In this document: one piece after another, positions 48,840 to 61,493 of the stretch
How the letters are laid out: each line of letters starts with the position of its first letter
Numbering within the stretch: position 1 is the stretch's first letter
Assembly: GCA_028023455.1 (NCBI GenBank)
Contig: JAQFVV010012420.1
Coordinates: 2,108,001-2,172,000 of the forward strand
Length of the DNA: 64,000 nt
DNA from: Epiperipatus broadwayi
Taxonomy: Eukaryota > Onychophora > Udeonychophora > Euonychophora > Peripatidae
Reading direction: 5' to 3'
Program-made: the position numbers and the translations under genes
Notes under the pieces: model-generated
Database searches by the model: none
Seen by the model: only the letters and a program-made list of their open reading frames with translations
Told to the model about the DNA's origin: nothing

Positions 48840-48987
48840 CTGGCCATCCTTTTACGTATGCTCTCAGCCCGATTGAGATTTATACGTTCTTTTGGCTTGT
48901 CGTTCAAATCTTGGTTAGTGTTTTCAAAGCGGGATTTGACGTTCTTCAAACTGGGCAAATTTTCCAACCCATGGTCCTGCTTCTCAC
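48840..48987 (-). CDS. EPLIN/LIMA1-like cytoskeletal protein, internal exon 1 in this window
   Basis: On the minus strand the exon follows a T-rich tract and TTTTAG (ending at 48988) and stops at ATGGCCAG before GTACAG at 48839. Its 148 nt are two bases that finish a split codon, then 48 codons, then AG of the next codon. The protein begins EKQDHGLENL and holds SLKNVKSRFENTNQ and AESIRKRMA. After splicing to 10501 the end reads SIRKRMARFQQ, which resembles the SIKDRMAKYQ segment of vertebrate EPLIN; VKSRFEN is the same type of motif as the KFE repeats in exon 3. The exon needs a preceding exon that ends after one base of a codon; I did not find it in 49-64 kb. Confidence 0.8.
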
Positions 48988-50394
48988 CTAAAAGTAAAAA
49001 AAAAATATATGCAATGAAGAACAATGAGCAGAATAATTTTTTCAGTATTACTTGATATTCTTATAAAATACTCCAAATAAAAGTAGATACTTTAAAAATA
49101 AATTATTACTTTTCAATAATGTCAGACCAAAAAAGATCGTAATATTAATGAAGTTACGTAATATTGATAAAATATTAAAAGCAGAAGTTTTTTGTAATAT
49201 AATAAATAGTGCACAGCAATTTTAATAAGACAAGCTTCCTTAATTAAGATTTTATTCACTTGCAGAAAAATATTGTTATAATTTTTTAATAGTGACCTGA
49301 TAACTTTGATATATATATATGTTATTTATCTTTGTTTCTTTGTCACTATGTTATTAACGTCCATTGTTTTACATGCATTTGAAATACCATTTATGATATA
49401 TTCTTGTTGAAAGTACAAATTTGATTAAACAAAAATATATTAAGAGAATCTTTATAGCATAATGGTTAATGGATTTGCCTGACATACATGTAAAAATGAA
49501 GACTAATGTTTTCTTTAAGATAGCCATTCAATCATTGATTAATAAATAGATACCTAACTAATCTTAGAAGGCAATAAAAATCTCAAAACTTTTATCACCT
49601 GACCTGGCAAGCTTGACCAGTAATGCTATTTTATTCACTACTTCTCTTTGAGGGACTTTGCCTTATTGTGGATATTTATGACAGTTGAGGCAACAAGAAA
49701 TTTACCAGAAACACTAAATCAAAAAATGCAGACTACTTCAAATGAAAATTATATTTTTAAAGGCTTTAAACTTTTTAATTTTCTTTTTATTAGCATTAAC
49801 TTTTATTTTCTCAAATCAGTTTACAGTTAATACCACTAGCAGTGATATTATTTTAAACATTATAATTCCCATAAGGTTATTATGGCTTAAAAGTTGCTGT
49901 CTTCTTTTTTTTTTAAAAAAAAAAAACCTTTATCTGCTGATATATAGGGATTAGTTTTTAATGAAAATAATCCTGAGATGCCAGATGATATAAAATATTC
50001 ATAAGTCTTTTAATATTTTTTTTTTCCTTTTATAACTAAAATGTGTTTTAATAAATCAATTTCAATGAATTTCATTTTAAACTACAGATGAAAAAATAGC
50101 AAAAACCCATTTATGACAATCAAATTTTTTTTTTTTTGAAATTTAGTGAAGAACAGTAAAAAAAAAAATCAACTACTTACTTCAGTAGACATTAATTAAA
50201 TGTTAAAGAACTTTCTATATTTGTAATTTAATTTAGAAATTTTTTTTTCATATGTAAATGCAAAATGCTTTAAACTTAGCATTGATGTGGATATATATAT
50301 ACTATTTATTTATTAATATATGCTATGAATACACATGCTCATTAATCAAATTAATTAAAATTTGAAATTAGTTGCATTATTAAAATGTGATTAT
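48988..50394. other. Intron upstream of exon 1, with weak tRNA-like remnant
   Basis: AT-rich. At 49450-49500 ATAGCATAATGGTTAATGG is A-box-like, but no B box follows, so it may be a worn SINE. Short frames at 49648-49954 are not supported. Confidence 0.35.
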
Positions 50395-50600
50395 ATATCC
50401 ATCCCAGGTCCATTTCAGCTTCTTAATTCTTTCAATGACATCTTTTTTGAGCTCTCATCCACATAATTCACTTTTGATCCATTTCTGTTTACTTTTAACA
50501 TAAACCTCATCATATACTTAAGTGATATGAAATCTTAGTGTTGTTATCTTGTATGTTGATCCATATGTAAAACTGATCAAACACATCTATTAAAAAACCT
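50395..50600 (-). pseudogene. Small RTE C-terminal fragment
   Basis: Minus-strand reading gives MRFMLKVNRNGSKVNYV and then KKDVIERIKKLKWTWDG, the segment just after the RT domain in RTE-type elements. Plus-strand sequence at 50790-50815 (CATCCTGCAGTGGATCAATA) looks like the 3' end of a further copy in the opposite orientation. Confidence 0.6.
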
Positions 50601-50849
50601 TCCTTTTCAAATCCATGGGCATATTGCTAAAAGAGATAAGAGATAGATTGTTGAAATCTTAAACTGATTTGTAATAGACTGTAAAAGATCTAGATAGAAA
50701 TCATACAAGTCAGATAAATGAGATATGGAAATTTCCTGATGTAGAAAAAAAAAGACTGAATCAGAGAAAATGGATTAAGCTTGGTTAGACACCCCCATCC
50801 TGCAGTGGATCAATAATGACTGAAAATGTTGATAAAGAGATTTTTTTTT

Positions 50850-53360
50850 TTTTTTTTACACTTAATATATTTCAACTGTTTTACCATTAAACACAGAAAT
50901 GAAATGAATTACTCAAAATTCAAATTATTTTATTGACTAGTTTAGCTTGAGACTTTTAATAATTAAATAAATATATAAATATTTTAATGAAAAAGTTTTA
51001 GATAGTGAAATAAATAATATTAAAGATTGGGTAGCAAAAGCAAATTGCTGCTCACAATAATTGAATATTGCCTGTTATTCAGTCTATCTTTTGATAGAGA
51101 TATTTATAACAAATGATTACTCATTATTATCAGGTGATGTTAACATCAACTTCTGAATGACATCCTGCCAATTCATGATATTTTTCTTACAATAAATTGA
51201 AGGAGAACTACTACAAACATCTTATAGTGCTACTATTCAATAAGATTTAAAAAATATAAACAAAACAAAAAAGCTAAATAATTTTTTTTTTACAACTAAA
51301 TAAATATATATATTTCATAAACTTGGTTTACTTTTTACCTTCTCTTAACATATGAGAAAGTAAAAACTAAACCAATCCTATAGTTTAAAGTAGAATGTAA
51401 AATGATAGGCTATTAAAAAATGAGACAATAACTTTTTTCTAGTATCATCTACCATACCATTGAATAATCTGCTATTCCCAGATGCATGTAAATCTCATTC
51501 TTAAAATGGTTTCTGGCTTTTACATTTATTAATGAGGCTAGAAATTCAAAAGTGGAAGGAATGTAGAAATCCTTATATACTGTGAGCTGAAAGTTACATT
51601 ATTTGTTATTATTTTTAAAGAATAAGACTTTAAAATTCTAAATGTATATATATACTGTAAAAATTATGATAATATTCAACATTTACTTGTTATCTTACAA
51701 ATTAATTTTTTATCATTTAATTAATAAAAAATCACTGACCTAATTTTTAACTATTAAAACTATGAAGTTATTTAATTTACATTACTATATGCTATGAAGC
51801 ACGTTGGTAGTACTTAAAAATATAATTTAAATATTATAAATTATATTATTGATGTTAATTCTTTTGTCATTCATAGTCAATTAGTAAATATTTTCCTATT
51901 AATATATATGTAAATCTTTCTTTTTTTTTTATTATGGCAGAATAACCATTGACAACATCAAACAGTACATTCATGGTATAATGGAGTATTACTAATAAAA
52001 TTAATTGCTAGTTTTAGTTCATTAATAGTAATAATGCTATGTATCACTAGTTTAAAATGTTCCTTCTTGTGAAACTAATTATGGTTCTTGAAATCTGTCC
52101 AGCTTGGAAGACTTCACATGTTATTATATTACTGAACCTACTAGATAGTTTATTACTATATTAATTGTTTTTTATTTTAATACTGTAAGTCATCATTTTA
52201 TAATAATAAATCGCAGGATTAACTACTTTGACCAGATATTAATTTCCCTAAGACATTTTGGTGCTAGTATAATGGTGATCTATTTATTGATTCATCTACA
52301 TAGTTCATACCACTGACTAAAAAAAAAATTTAGTAAAAAATAAAAATGTCCACATTTACTCTTGAATTCGTAGCTTTTTAGAGAGCACATTAAATAAAAT
52401 CAAAGAAGTATATTATTTTCAATAAAAATAATTTATTTGTCATTTATGTTTGTTTTTTTTTAACTAACTGATATTGTTTTGATGAATTATTTTTATTATA
52501 AAATGTTTTATTTTCTTAATTTTATTTAATATGCTATAAAAAGCCATGAATACAGACATTTTATTTGTTAGGTTTTCACTTGCTTAATGGTAAATAATAT
52601 ATAGATCAATCAAGATAGATAATATACTACAATAACACTGATATTTTTCTATTTTTAAGACATATCTTTGGACATCATTTCTATTACTAAAATTATTTTT
52701 TACTAATGAAAACATGATGAAAAATTAGCTTCACCTAATTCTTCCAATCTTTTGTAGTTATACCCAATTGATAAAATAAATGAATTAAAACAACTGTTAG
52801 TAGTTATGCAACTCCTATCAAATTTAATCATTTGTTCATGATTTCTTAATATGTGAAGATATTACAGATATTTTTCTAGATAACAAGGATTATCAAATGA
52901 CATAATCATAATGAAACAAATAATAATATTTAAATCATATAAACTTCTATTATTACAATAAATATGTAGAGATATGTGAAAATTTCACTCTTATTTCTCA
53001 TTCAATTTTAAAATCCATTATAAAATTTGCCAACATTATGTCTTTAATGACCTCTATAGTAATAAACATTTCAATTATAAAACCCTACCAAAAAATTATA
53101 TCAACTGCTGCTGGGGAAAAATATATATAGGGCATGAATGACAAAATTTCTAGTCATCCCAAATAAATATATTATTTTAAAATTTTACAATTCTGTACAA
53201 AAAGCAATAATTTTCCGAATATTAATTTGGCACAAATAAATATTTTTCAGAAGAATATCCAATATGTGACAGAACAAACAATAAGTCATATAAATTTCAG
53301 TTTTTGATTTAAAATGAATAATGATAAAACAAGGTAAAGTTTTTAATTTCAAATACTTCA
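50850..53360. other. Intron or flank sequence, nothing recognised
   Basis: AT-rich sequence without an exon, RNA gene or element that I can support. Confidence 0.35.
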
Positions 53361-53522
53361 GATAAAAAAGCAGCAGTATTAGTGCTCACCAACATTACCT
53401 CCTCCAATTTAGTGCTTGAAAATATTTCACCTAATATTAATTTTCAATGGAATTCCATTTCAGTGCTTCTATCAGATCAAGGATTGTCCAAACAAAAAAT
53501 TGTGATCTTAAAAAATTATAAA
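53361..53522. repeat. Dispersed repeat, partner at 57540-57708
   Basis: Both start GAYAAAAAAGCAGCAGTA and share GGAATTCCATTTCAGTGCTT and TCAAGGATT, ending around TGTGATCTTAAAA. The orientation is the same, the spacing about 4.2 kb, and similarity high with small indels. The class is unknown; neither copy is coding. Confidence 0.8.
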
Positions 53523-54397
53523 ACTTATTATAATCAGTTGGCTACATAGTTGCATTAAAAATAATTACATAAGTTAGCAGCAAGTTCCCCAGATTTAAGT
53601 ATAGAATTATTTAATTATTCTATGCATTTAGAATTATTTAATTAATGGGGAAATATTTAATTTTCCCATGGATATATTTTTTATAATAATAATAATAATA
53701 ATGGGTCTGAAATTAGTTAAATATTTTATTTCCCTTCCCACATGATAATGTAGGAACATTCTAGATAATTTTTTTAAATGATTGTCAAACCTTGTTTTTA
53801 ATCATAATATGCATATCTCAATATGTATTACAAATTGTAAATGTTGATAGAAGAGAAGTATAAAATCATATAAATAATTTATTTTGTCCACTCCTTCAAT
53901 AATTTTATTTAATTACCAGTTGCTTTTAATTTTTTTTTTTTTTAATATATTAAGAGAAAATAATTTTCTTTTTTTTTTTTAAATTATTTAATACATATTA
54001 ATTTTAATCTTAAAAGAGAAATAAAGTTGTTTAAGAGTATTTTTTAAAAAAATAAAAAAAAAATAGGATTTTAATATTTTGGTAAATTTTATTTTTAATT
54101 AGTACTTGTTTTTTTTTTATTATTTCTCTTCAATTAAAAAAAAAAAAACAAATCAGTGCAATTAACTGATTATTTTGTTTTCCTTTTGCAAGAAATTTTT
54201 TTTTTAGTTAGAAAGTAATGTCAAGAATTTTATGATATTAATTTAGGTTCTTAGACTTGTTTTTCAATGTGTATGATTAAGGAGGGAAATAACTGAACAA
54301 TTGTATTTGTAAGAATTTATCTAATTAGTTCTTATAAAAATTATCAGGTTAGTGACAGATTGTGATTGGCTTGTAAGCAAAATTATTCTAGAAAAAA
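53523..54397. other. Flank of the small ORF, homopolymer-rich
   Basis: Contains long T and A runs between 53930 and 54200 and an AAT/ATA microsatellite near 53685-53702. No gene. Confidence 0.4.
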
Positions 54398-54634
54398 ATG
54401 AGCGTGAATAAGTCAGAAGACCCAAGTTCTGGTAATAAGAATATTCTTTACCTAGTTGTTGAAGAGAATAGTCAAGTCTTAAAGCAACTGCTGAAAAAGA
54501 CAGTAGAAGAAATTATTCCTAATTTAACTGTTGAAGAGAGCAGGCAAGTCTTAATTCAGCTGATAAAAAAGAAAGTTACGAAGAAAGAAGCAGAAGTCTT
54601 TATCAAACTATTGCATAGAATAGCAAGGTTTTAA
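54398..54634 (+). CDS. Small intact ORF of unknown function, 78 codons
   Basis: The frame starts with ATG in the context GAAAAAAATGAGC and ends TAA at 54632-54634. A polyadenylation signal AATAAA lies at 54753-54758. The product is charged and predicted mostly helical by eye. It shows an internal duplication: VVEENSQVLKQLLKKTVEE and TVEESRQVLIQLIKKKVTK. It has no signal peptide, membrane segment or known motif. It lies on the strand opposite to the host gene. Its natural composition and intact frame, in a region where other frames are low-complexity, argue for a real or recently lost coding sequence, perhaps a retrocopy or an element gene. Confidence 0.45.
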   Translation: MSVNKSEDPSSGNKNILYLVVEENSQVLKQLLKKTVEEIIPNLTVEESRQVLIQLIKKKVTKKEAEVFIKLLHRIARF

Positions 54635-54989
54635 TGAAGTTTCTAGCATACTGCGAGTATAGTCATAAAAATGGTTTCTACAATGAAAACGATGTGCTAA
54701 ATTCAGTTAAAATCTAGGCATCATCTTCCTCTATGTAACCTGCTTTCACTGGAATAAAAATGTAGTGAAGTTATCACATCAAGTAGTCTACAACTTTGTC
54801 TTCAACCAAAAGCATGAGTCTTTATCTGTGTTAGTATCACCTGGGAAATTTATTGAACGAAATGGATAAAATTTTCTGTTGGAAATGAAATACTGCACAC
54901 CAGAAAAAGGACAAATTATCCTTGTTCATGTGCAGAAGCCTTCAAGAAAAAAACCCAACTGGAAAAACTTGAAATTACACTTGGGAAGG

Positions 54990-55184
54990 ACTCCACAGAA
55001 AAAAATAAAACCATAGTTAAAGGTATTTTTTTGTGTGTATGTACACTGTATTTTTATTAGTAATAAAATAAAACCATAGTTAAAGGTATTTTTTTGTGTG
55101 TATGTACACTGTATTTTTATTAGTACAGTGTACATACACACAAAAAAATACCTTTAACTATGGTTTTATTTTTTTTCTGTGGAG
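54990..55184. repeat. Inverted repeat with an extra direct copy
   Basis: CTCCACAGAAAAAAATAAAA at 54990 leads into a unit (CCATAGTTAAAGG, TGTGTGTATGTACACTGTA) that is repeated directly from about 55066. It then appears inverted at 55124-55184, ending TTTCTGTGGAG. The copies are practically identical. The pattern suggests template switching during replication or insertion. Confidence 0.85.
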
Positions 55185-55208
55185 CCCTTAATAAAAAAAA
55201 GTGATTTT

Positions 55209-55412
55209 TTTTATATATCATACCATTTACAACTTTTTTTAACACTTTAACAATACTATTTTTTATATCAAAACTTCTAACAGTTTTGACTGTCCTGCAA
55301 TCATCATCAGAGCTACAATATCCAAATATATAATTATAATTAGAATAAAGATTTGATATAAAAAATAGTATTGTTAAAGTGTTAAAGAAAGTTGTAAATG
55401 GTATGATATATA
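55209..55412. repeat. Foldback repeat with about 61-bp arms and a CTGATGA centre
   Basis: TATATATCATACCATTTACA at 55211 pairs with its complement ending at 55411; arms are near perfect. In the centre the minus strand reads CTCTGATGATGATTGCAGGA, then CAGTCAAAACTG (55306-55276). This is a TGA box, a stem and an AAAAC, again like the Penelope tail hairpin. The flanks do not form a hammerhead stem I. Confidence 0.75.
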
Positions 55413-55808
55413 TAAAAGTAGAAAACAATAGTAGGAAAAGAAAGAAGAACATTAAATGATAATTTTAAATAGTTCATTAAGTTAATGTTTTATTATTCTA
55501 GGTTAAGTTAATGTTTCAAATTGTGAAACACTTTTTTTAAAATTCATTCTATTTTCTCTTAAAAATTATGAAAGTTTTTCTTTTAAAAAACTTAATTAAT
55601 CTTTTGTTAGGTTTTTTTAGGGTGGGGGGAGGGGTAATAATGTTTCACACGAAAAAAATTAAGTTTAACAAAAAAAAAATAGTTTAATAAAAAGAAAAAT
55701 CAAAGATTGTTATCTCTGATTTTTAAACTTACCTCTTTGTCTTTCCAAATCTTAGTTAATTTAAAGAAAATAATTCTTCTTTCCAAAATAGTTCATAAAT
55801 ATCCAATA

Positions 55809-56486
55809 CAAACTCATTTTTAAAAACTTGCTTTTTATATGACTATAATGATGAAAAAGAAACCAAACAGTTTTGACTATTACATATAGTCTTTTTCAAG
55901 ATACACTAAAATAAAATAATAAATATCACATATTCCATATATATATTAAATTAAAAATTACAAAATATATTCATAACCAAAAATTTACCTTATCTCCCAC
56001 TCCCCCCTTTCCTATTACAAACAATCACAACCTAAACACAAACAATTTTTTTTTTTTTAAAAAAAAAAAACCTATATATATCCTTTAAAACATTTAATTA
56101 AAAACCTATTATTTTCTTCTCTTTTTCCATTAACAAAAACCAGAATTAAATAGGATGTTAATGTAAAAAGAGAAAAGAAAATAATAGGTTTTTAATTAAA
56201 TGTTTTAAAGGATATATATAGGGGTTTTTTTTTTTAAATAATAAGAAAAAATTGTTTGTGTTTAGGTTGTGATTGTTTGTAATAGAAAAGGGAAGTGGGA
56301 GATGGGTAAATTTTTGATTATGAATATATTTTGTAATTTTTAATTTAATTTTTTTTTTTTTGGAATATGTGATATTTATTATTATATATATTATTTTGAA
56401 AAAGACTATATGAAATAGTCGAAAACGTTGGATTTGTTTTCCATCATTATAGTCATATAAAAAGCAAGTTTTTAAAAAGGAGTTTG
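55809..56486. mobile_element. Two Penelope-like 3' ends as a 326-bp-arm inverted repeat
   Basis: Arms 55809-56134 and 56157-56486 pair nearly throughout, with a 22-bp centre. The right arm carries the Penelope tail hairpin TTGAAAAAGACTAT/ATAGTCGAAAACG (56396-56432) and the terminal GCAAGTTTTTAAAAAGG. The left arm has the mirror image. The layout equals the tail at 18.85-18.95 kb, so this is a pair of inverted 3' ends. The arms are similar enough to suggest recent origin or correction between them. Confidence 0.8.
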
Positions 56487-57539
56487 TTTTATTTCTATAT
56501 TATTTTAAAGAAATAATTTAATTAATTAAAACTTAATTTATTAATAGAAATCAACTGATTGATTATAATTTTTATGGAAATATATTTTTTGAAGAAATGA
56601 ATGTTTAAAATTTCATACTGTCATGTCATTTTTTTTTTTTGTTTATTGTTAATTAATTAATTATTAAATAATTGTTTTAAAAAATATTTTTTAATTTTAA
56701 CTTCTTTATTCTATCCAATTCTTGTTTCATAAATTGCAGTGTGTATGACTTTATTTCATGAGAGCTTCGTGTTATTTACTTAAAATAGGGTAAACCTAGG
56801 AATTATTTAAAGTGATTTTCACTGTAATAGTTTATAGTTCTTGCTTCCTGAGCAAGATTTGTGCATAAGTTTATATGGAGTATGGGTTTATGTTTAGTGT
56901 TATGGACATCCAGATGATGATGATAATGGTTGTTGCAAAAGGAATATTCTTTAACGTCCATGCACTACATTTTATTTTATTTATTACTTCTTTAGAAATT
57001 TAGTTTATAATTAGCCAGTACATCAATGGTACTAACTGGCCAGAGTATTGATGATGGTCAGGATTTTTTTAGTATCTCAGTATTATTTGAACTTAGTGTT
57101 GTATTCTGATGGAGAACTACCTAAGTATGTGCATCTAGATAATTAGTTTGTATTCTTGCCCTAAGTTTGGCAATGGCTAAATAATTAGCCTGGTCTATAG
57201 TGGACCACTTTCAAATCCAGTCACAAAATTAACTGCTAATTTATTTTTATTATCAATCATTCATAATGATAAATGATTATTACTTTTGTGCAATGCTTGT
57301 GAACTTATAGTTAGTTCTGTGCTGATATCTATCTTATACTCATTTCTTTTATATTTAATTTTATATTTTGTTTATTTGGGAATGATAATGGTTTCCCATC
57401 TCATAATTCAGCCCTAATGTGATGTACTGTTACAAATGACTACCCAATTGAGGAATATTTTAACCTCAGATTCTATCTTATTAATCCCAATTAAGGGACA
57501 TTTTAAGCTCAGATTCTATCTTATTAATCCTTATTTTCT
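56487..57539. other. Flank sequence, nothing firmly recognised
   Basis: AT-rich. A short tandem (CAGATTCTATCTTATTAATC) occurs at 57468 and 57510. Nothing else is recognised. Confidence 0.4.
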
Positions 57540-57708
57540 GACAAAAAAGCAGCAGTACTAGGGCTTACCAACATTATCTCCTTTAATTTAGTGCTTAAAA
57601 ATATTTCTATTAATAGTTATTTTCAGTGGAATTCCATTTCAGTGCTTCTATCACATCAAGGATTATTCAAACAAATTCTGAAAATTCTGTGATCTTAAAA
57701 ATTATAAA
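57540..57708. repeat. Dispersed repeat, partner at 53361-53522
   Basis: Second copy of the repeat described at 53361, in the same orientation, with an insertion of a few bases around 57680 compared with its partner. Confidence 0.8.
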
Positions 57709-60700
57709 TATGCTAAACTGCCAGTCTCTAATTATAATAAAAATAAAATTAATAATAACGAAACACAATAAAATCTCTTCATCTTTAATACCTCCTCTGT
57801 AAAATACAATAACAAAAATATCTTAAAACAATATAAACAATAAACCAAAGCAAAGCACACAAGAATTCATTAACATTGTCAAAGATCAAATTGTATCTAG
57901 CAGACTTAACATGAAAACTTTTATTATCATAACTACAGCAAGCACCTGAAACAAAAGATGTTTCATCAGAGGAGAATTCCAACTTTTAAAAAATTCAAAA
58001 GGCAAAAAAAAAAAAAAAAAATGTAGGAAATTAAAAAAAAGAAATCTTCAAAATAAAAGTTGGAGTTCTGAAGAATTATCCAACAGAAGGTCATTCATAA
58101 ATAAAAGAATCAAACTTAAACATTCTTATTGAACAACACAATATTTTAAAAGAATTACTTTGATATTTTATTTAATTGTTAGACTAGATTGACTCAGGAT
58201 TGCACAATTTTTCTTCCTCAAATACAAGGTTTTGAATAGAGTTGATAACATAGAACACCAAGAAAGAAAAGGCTTTTTCTCTAAAACACAACTGCAAAAT
58301 CAATACACAGAATTCTATGTAAGAGCGGTGTAGTGAAAATTACACTACAAAAATATTATGCATAGAATTCTATTTCTAAAGAGATTTTTAATCTTATTAA
58401 GTTTATCTTGGGTTTACTTTTGCAAATATTACTCTGTTAAATATATTTAATGTCAACATTAAATATATTACCTATTACACAATACCCTTGTATCTTTGCT
58501 TATTACATAGAATTAAAAATCACAGAGAAAACTAGTCTGCTACCAAAGATGAATCCAATTATTCAAACCTCATATCACTCAAATTAACATTTATAAAAAT
58601 TAATAGTTGATTATTTTTCCAATTTTGGATATCATTATTTTACAATTTCCAATGCTTTGCTGCAGATATGTGCTAGATATTATATCTGAATCAATATGAC
58701 TATCACTACTTTTAAAAATTCATTCTTCATTAATAGTTTTACTCAATATCTATACAATAATACATTAACTCATTAAAATCAATCATATTATTTGATGTGA
58801 TAAAGCAGGGAGAACTGTGGAAATATTATCATTAAAATAAAAAACTGAGATGAACAGTTTTGCACCTGTTCTATTTAATAATCGTTTTCTTTTTTAAGCT
58901 TAATGCAAGTGCTTTAGGCTTACCAATAACTCCAACTGTAATTAATAATTTACTTGCATATTCTCAATTCTACACTAATTTATAATTATTATCTTGAAAA
59001 ATTAATTTTCTTATGACATTTCCTACACAGATGTAAACAACAAATAATAATAATAAAGGATCTCTAGGTTAACTCTCAATGTAATGACTGAGGTGATAAA
59101 AAAAAAAAAGGGATCCATAATATTTCACAAACTAATTACAGGTATATATAAATGTGTAGTAATTAAATAGGCTCTAAAGCTTCTGCATTAAAACATAATT
59201 GAGTTTCAAGGGTTTGAATGCATGCTCTTAAATCAAACGGAGGTGACTCATTAATGAATCATTATACCAGAAACAATGAAGAAAAATAAGATAAATTGGT
59301 GAAACAATAATACTTCACAATATTGATGGAAAGAGTCCTAAATCTCTTGCTTTTAAATAAAATTCATCAAGTAATTAGATCTTTTAAACTCAGAAATGCA
59401 TACCCTGACAAATCTATATATTGCTTTAACATAATAGTATTTTATAAACAAATGATATACTCTATTAGTTATTTACATTGCATTAATTATTTTATTTATC
59501 CAATTAATTAAAAGTTTATATACAAAATCAGCACTGTATTTCTTCTTTTCTATATTTCTTTTCTTTTTTTTTTTGTCTAAAGAAACTAAAAGACTGCACT
59601 GAACTTTAAATTTGAAAACTCAGCCCTGATTAATTTTGAATTTTCTTTACCATTATCATCTTCTTTGTTTGAATTCCAAGCCATACCATTAAAATTTTTC
59701 CATTTCCACAACAAGACTATTATGCCTCCTCAGGAGCAGCAATTTTTAATTTGTTTTAGAAAATTTTCTTTATTATTCATGATAGACAAATCAACCTTAG
59801 TTTATAGAATATGACCAATCACAGACATACCCTAATTTAGTTTCTAATTTGTCAATTAAGATGAGTAAGACATTTATGCCAAACATACTAAATTGAGTCT
59901 GTTATATATATATATTGCACTATAGTTCATTAATGTGCACATGGGAAGGAACACTAGACTTGTATGAATTTATTATCTGAGAAACAATAGCTTCTGTCCA
60001 TAAATGCTGCCAATAATAAATTTAGATCTATTAACTATAAATATCTTACAAAGTGCTTGTAAAATCTTGTATATTTCATTAATTATTTTATTAACACAAA
60101 ATAATTAAACATTTAAAATCAAAATTGACCCAATTTTTTTTTTTTAAAAAAAGATTGTTTTTATCTTTAAGTCTAAAAAACTAGTCTTGATAAGATCTGA
60201 CAACTTTCAAGGAATTCAGAAAACTTAAAACTGTGTATATTTTATATTATAAATAAAGGAAATAGTTTCTAATTTTATAATATGAAACCAAGAAACTATT
60301 TTGTGAGAAAATCTGTTTCAAATAAAATTTCATATTTATTTAATATTGTAATCATGCTTACATTAAATATATTTATTTCTATGATTTTCTTTGTAACAGA
60401 TTAGATATAAATGTCAATTAATACAAAAATATTGAGCAGTTAACATAAAAATAATAAATACAATATTGAACAATTTCATAGTTTCCAGTTATATATGTAA
60501 ATGCTAAAAAGCAGATGTTTGATAGCATACTGAATTATGTACATAATTTAAAGGCAAAATTAAAGTGAAAAGTGATCATTATTATGTAGGCCTTAATTAC
60601 TAATGAATACTTTTTCTCCTTATGCTGTTATTAAATTTCATATTTTAATAAATGGCTCAAAAAGAAAATGATTAAAAAATAAAAAGCTTGCATCAATAAT

Positions 60701-61493
60701 TTCTTCAACAATTTCTTAACTTTCTTGTTCTTACTTGTTTGAGTCTTCTGTATTAAATGAAAGTCTAAAATTGACCAACTAGAAAATCTTATAATGATGG
60801 CCAAACAAAAAAAATCTCAAAAAATAATTTTTAACTTCACATTAACATCAAAGCTCATCTATTATTTCACATTTATTGTGTGTGAATAATAAAAAGGCAG
60901 TAATGTCAACCCATCATTGATGATAACTAAATGATATTCTTGTTCGATCACAATATGCTTCAAAACAAATTACTTCATATAAATAAGTAAACAAAAATGT
61001 AAATGCTTAATGCATCTTAATAATATGAGAATCATTAAAGTTTATGATATAGCTCTAAAATTAAGATGCTACAATAAATTATAATAAGACTGGGAGCATT
61101 GACAACTTACTACCAACAATTTGCATAGTTAACCCAGCCTGCCTTTAGGCGGAGAATTATATACAGTTACAAACAATATGTCGATAAAGACAAATATTTT
61201 TTGAAACAGTTTACATTTCATAATTTGTAATTAGTGAACTCAACTTCTTGCATTAGTTTTATAATGTCATCACTATATTGCAATATTGTACTTTCATAAA
61301 AATTCCAAAAGCAAATATTAGTAACTAGGCAACAGAATACTATAATCAAATGAGAATACCTGATCATTATTTGTTTAAGTTTGTCATTGCTTGCATACCA
61401 TTGCAATGCATACCTCTAAATATATTCAAAATAGTTTTTAAATATATATATATTTGGTTTAAAATATTTGAAATGCCCCAATAGCTATATTAG
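57709..61493. other. Intron or flank sequence, nothing firmly recognised
   Basis: AT-rich. On the minus strand near 59700-59600 a short natural-looking reading occurs (MAWNSNKEDDNGKENSKLIR), but stops close by and the lack of splice sites leave it uncalled. No 5' exon of the host gene was found. Confidence 0.35.

Noticed and set aside
54926-55452. Minus-strand frames at 54926-55141 and 55120-55452
   Set aside because: They run through duplicated and inverted DNA and are low in complexity.
59600-59710. Possible 5' exon of the host gene on the minus strand (MAWNSNKEDDNGKENSKLIR)
   Set aside because: A short natural-looking reading, but no acceptor and donor with the required phase and stops close by.
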